A stretch of 64,000 nt of DNA from Salinicola halophilus. GTDB taxonomy: Bacteria; Pseudomonadota; Gammaproteobacteria; Pseudomonadales; Halomonadaceae. Below are positions 63,962 through 64,000 of the stretch, piece by piece. The notes under the pieces were generated by a model, which was not told where the DNA came from, ran no database searches, and saw only the letters and a list, made by a program, of their open reading frames with translations. How positions within the stretch are numbered: the first letter of the stretch is position 1; every line of letters begins with the position of its first letter. Made by a program: the position numbers and the translations under genes. The stretch covers positions 1,222,572 through 1,286,571 of the forward strand of contig NZ_PZJV01000001.1 in assembly GCF_003206155.1 (NCBI RefSeq), given 5' to 3'.

Positions 63962-64000
63962 GCCGTCGTCTGTCGCAGGCCAACGAAAAACGCCGCCGGG

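Overview
The window is chromosomal DNA of a high-GC, salt-adapted gammaproteobacterium. It is most likely a member of the Halomonadaceae (Halomonas, Salinicola, Kushneria or Chromohalobacter type). This is inferred from the GC-rich codon use, the acidic proteins, the BCCT osmolyte carrier, the mechanosensitive channel, and a gene mix typical of that family (DUF3581, YrbL, YjdM, RhlE, GlnE, OprB). There are no rRNA or tRNA genes, CRISPR arrays, phage genes or complete insertion sequences. It reads as about 64 kb of ordinary chromosome rich in uptake and catabolic modules.

Layout. 1-4183: malonate use (start of madL, malonyl-CoA synthetase, malonyl-CoA decarboxylase, divergent GntR regulator with MatR-like operators). 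4213-8677: small membrane protein, BCCT carrier with a strong terminator, luciferase-like oxidoreductase, transaldolase. 8853-17870: polyol operon (binding protein, two permeases, ATPase, polyol dehydrogenase, xylulokinase) with a divergent LacI regulator; a candidate promoter with an overlapping operator is visible. 17875-21063: PhoQ/PhoP-like two-component system with two small exported PepSY-type proteins. 21202-22970: small membrane protein, two acetyltransferases, YjdM.

23079-28825: the most interesting module. A UTRA-domain GntR regulator diverges from a five-gene operon: periplasmic binding protein, cytosolic alkaline-phosphatase-superfamily hydrolase, two permeases, ATPase. Two near-perfect TGGTCTAGACCA palindromes, the type bound by PhnF regulators, lie in the divergent promoter region. 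This suggests uptake of an intact organophosphorus compound followed by cleavage inside the cell; the substrate is unknown.

28826-45518: possible orphan small transcript, voltage-gated-type cation channel, DUF3581 protein, YchJ, MscS channel, MocR regulator and GNAT, rhodanese-GNAT-PaiB-TrhO cluster, YrbL, GlnE, and a NIPSNAP protein ahead of a tripartite tricarboxylate transporter. 45616-57436: OprB porin, a truncated DJ-1/PfpI gene coupled to an MFS carrier, sodium:solute symporter with its small partner, MarR, XdhC and a MocA-like protein, DgkA, proline iminopeptidase, M20 peptidase, cupin, exported GDPD. 57641-64000: class II amidotransferase, VOC protein, RhlE, a LemA-TPM-TPM operon and an amino-acid-type binding protein.

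Functions were assigned by reading motifs, lengths and context only; no database search was possible. Starts were moved downstream of the longest open frame wherever a ribosome binding site, signal peptide or family N-terminus indicated it.
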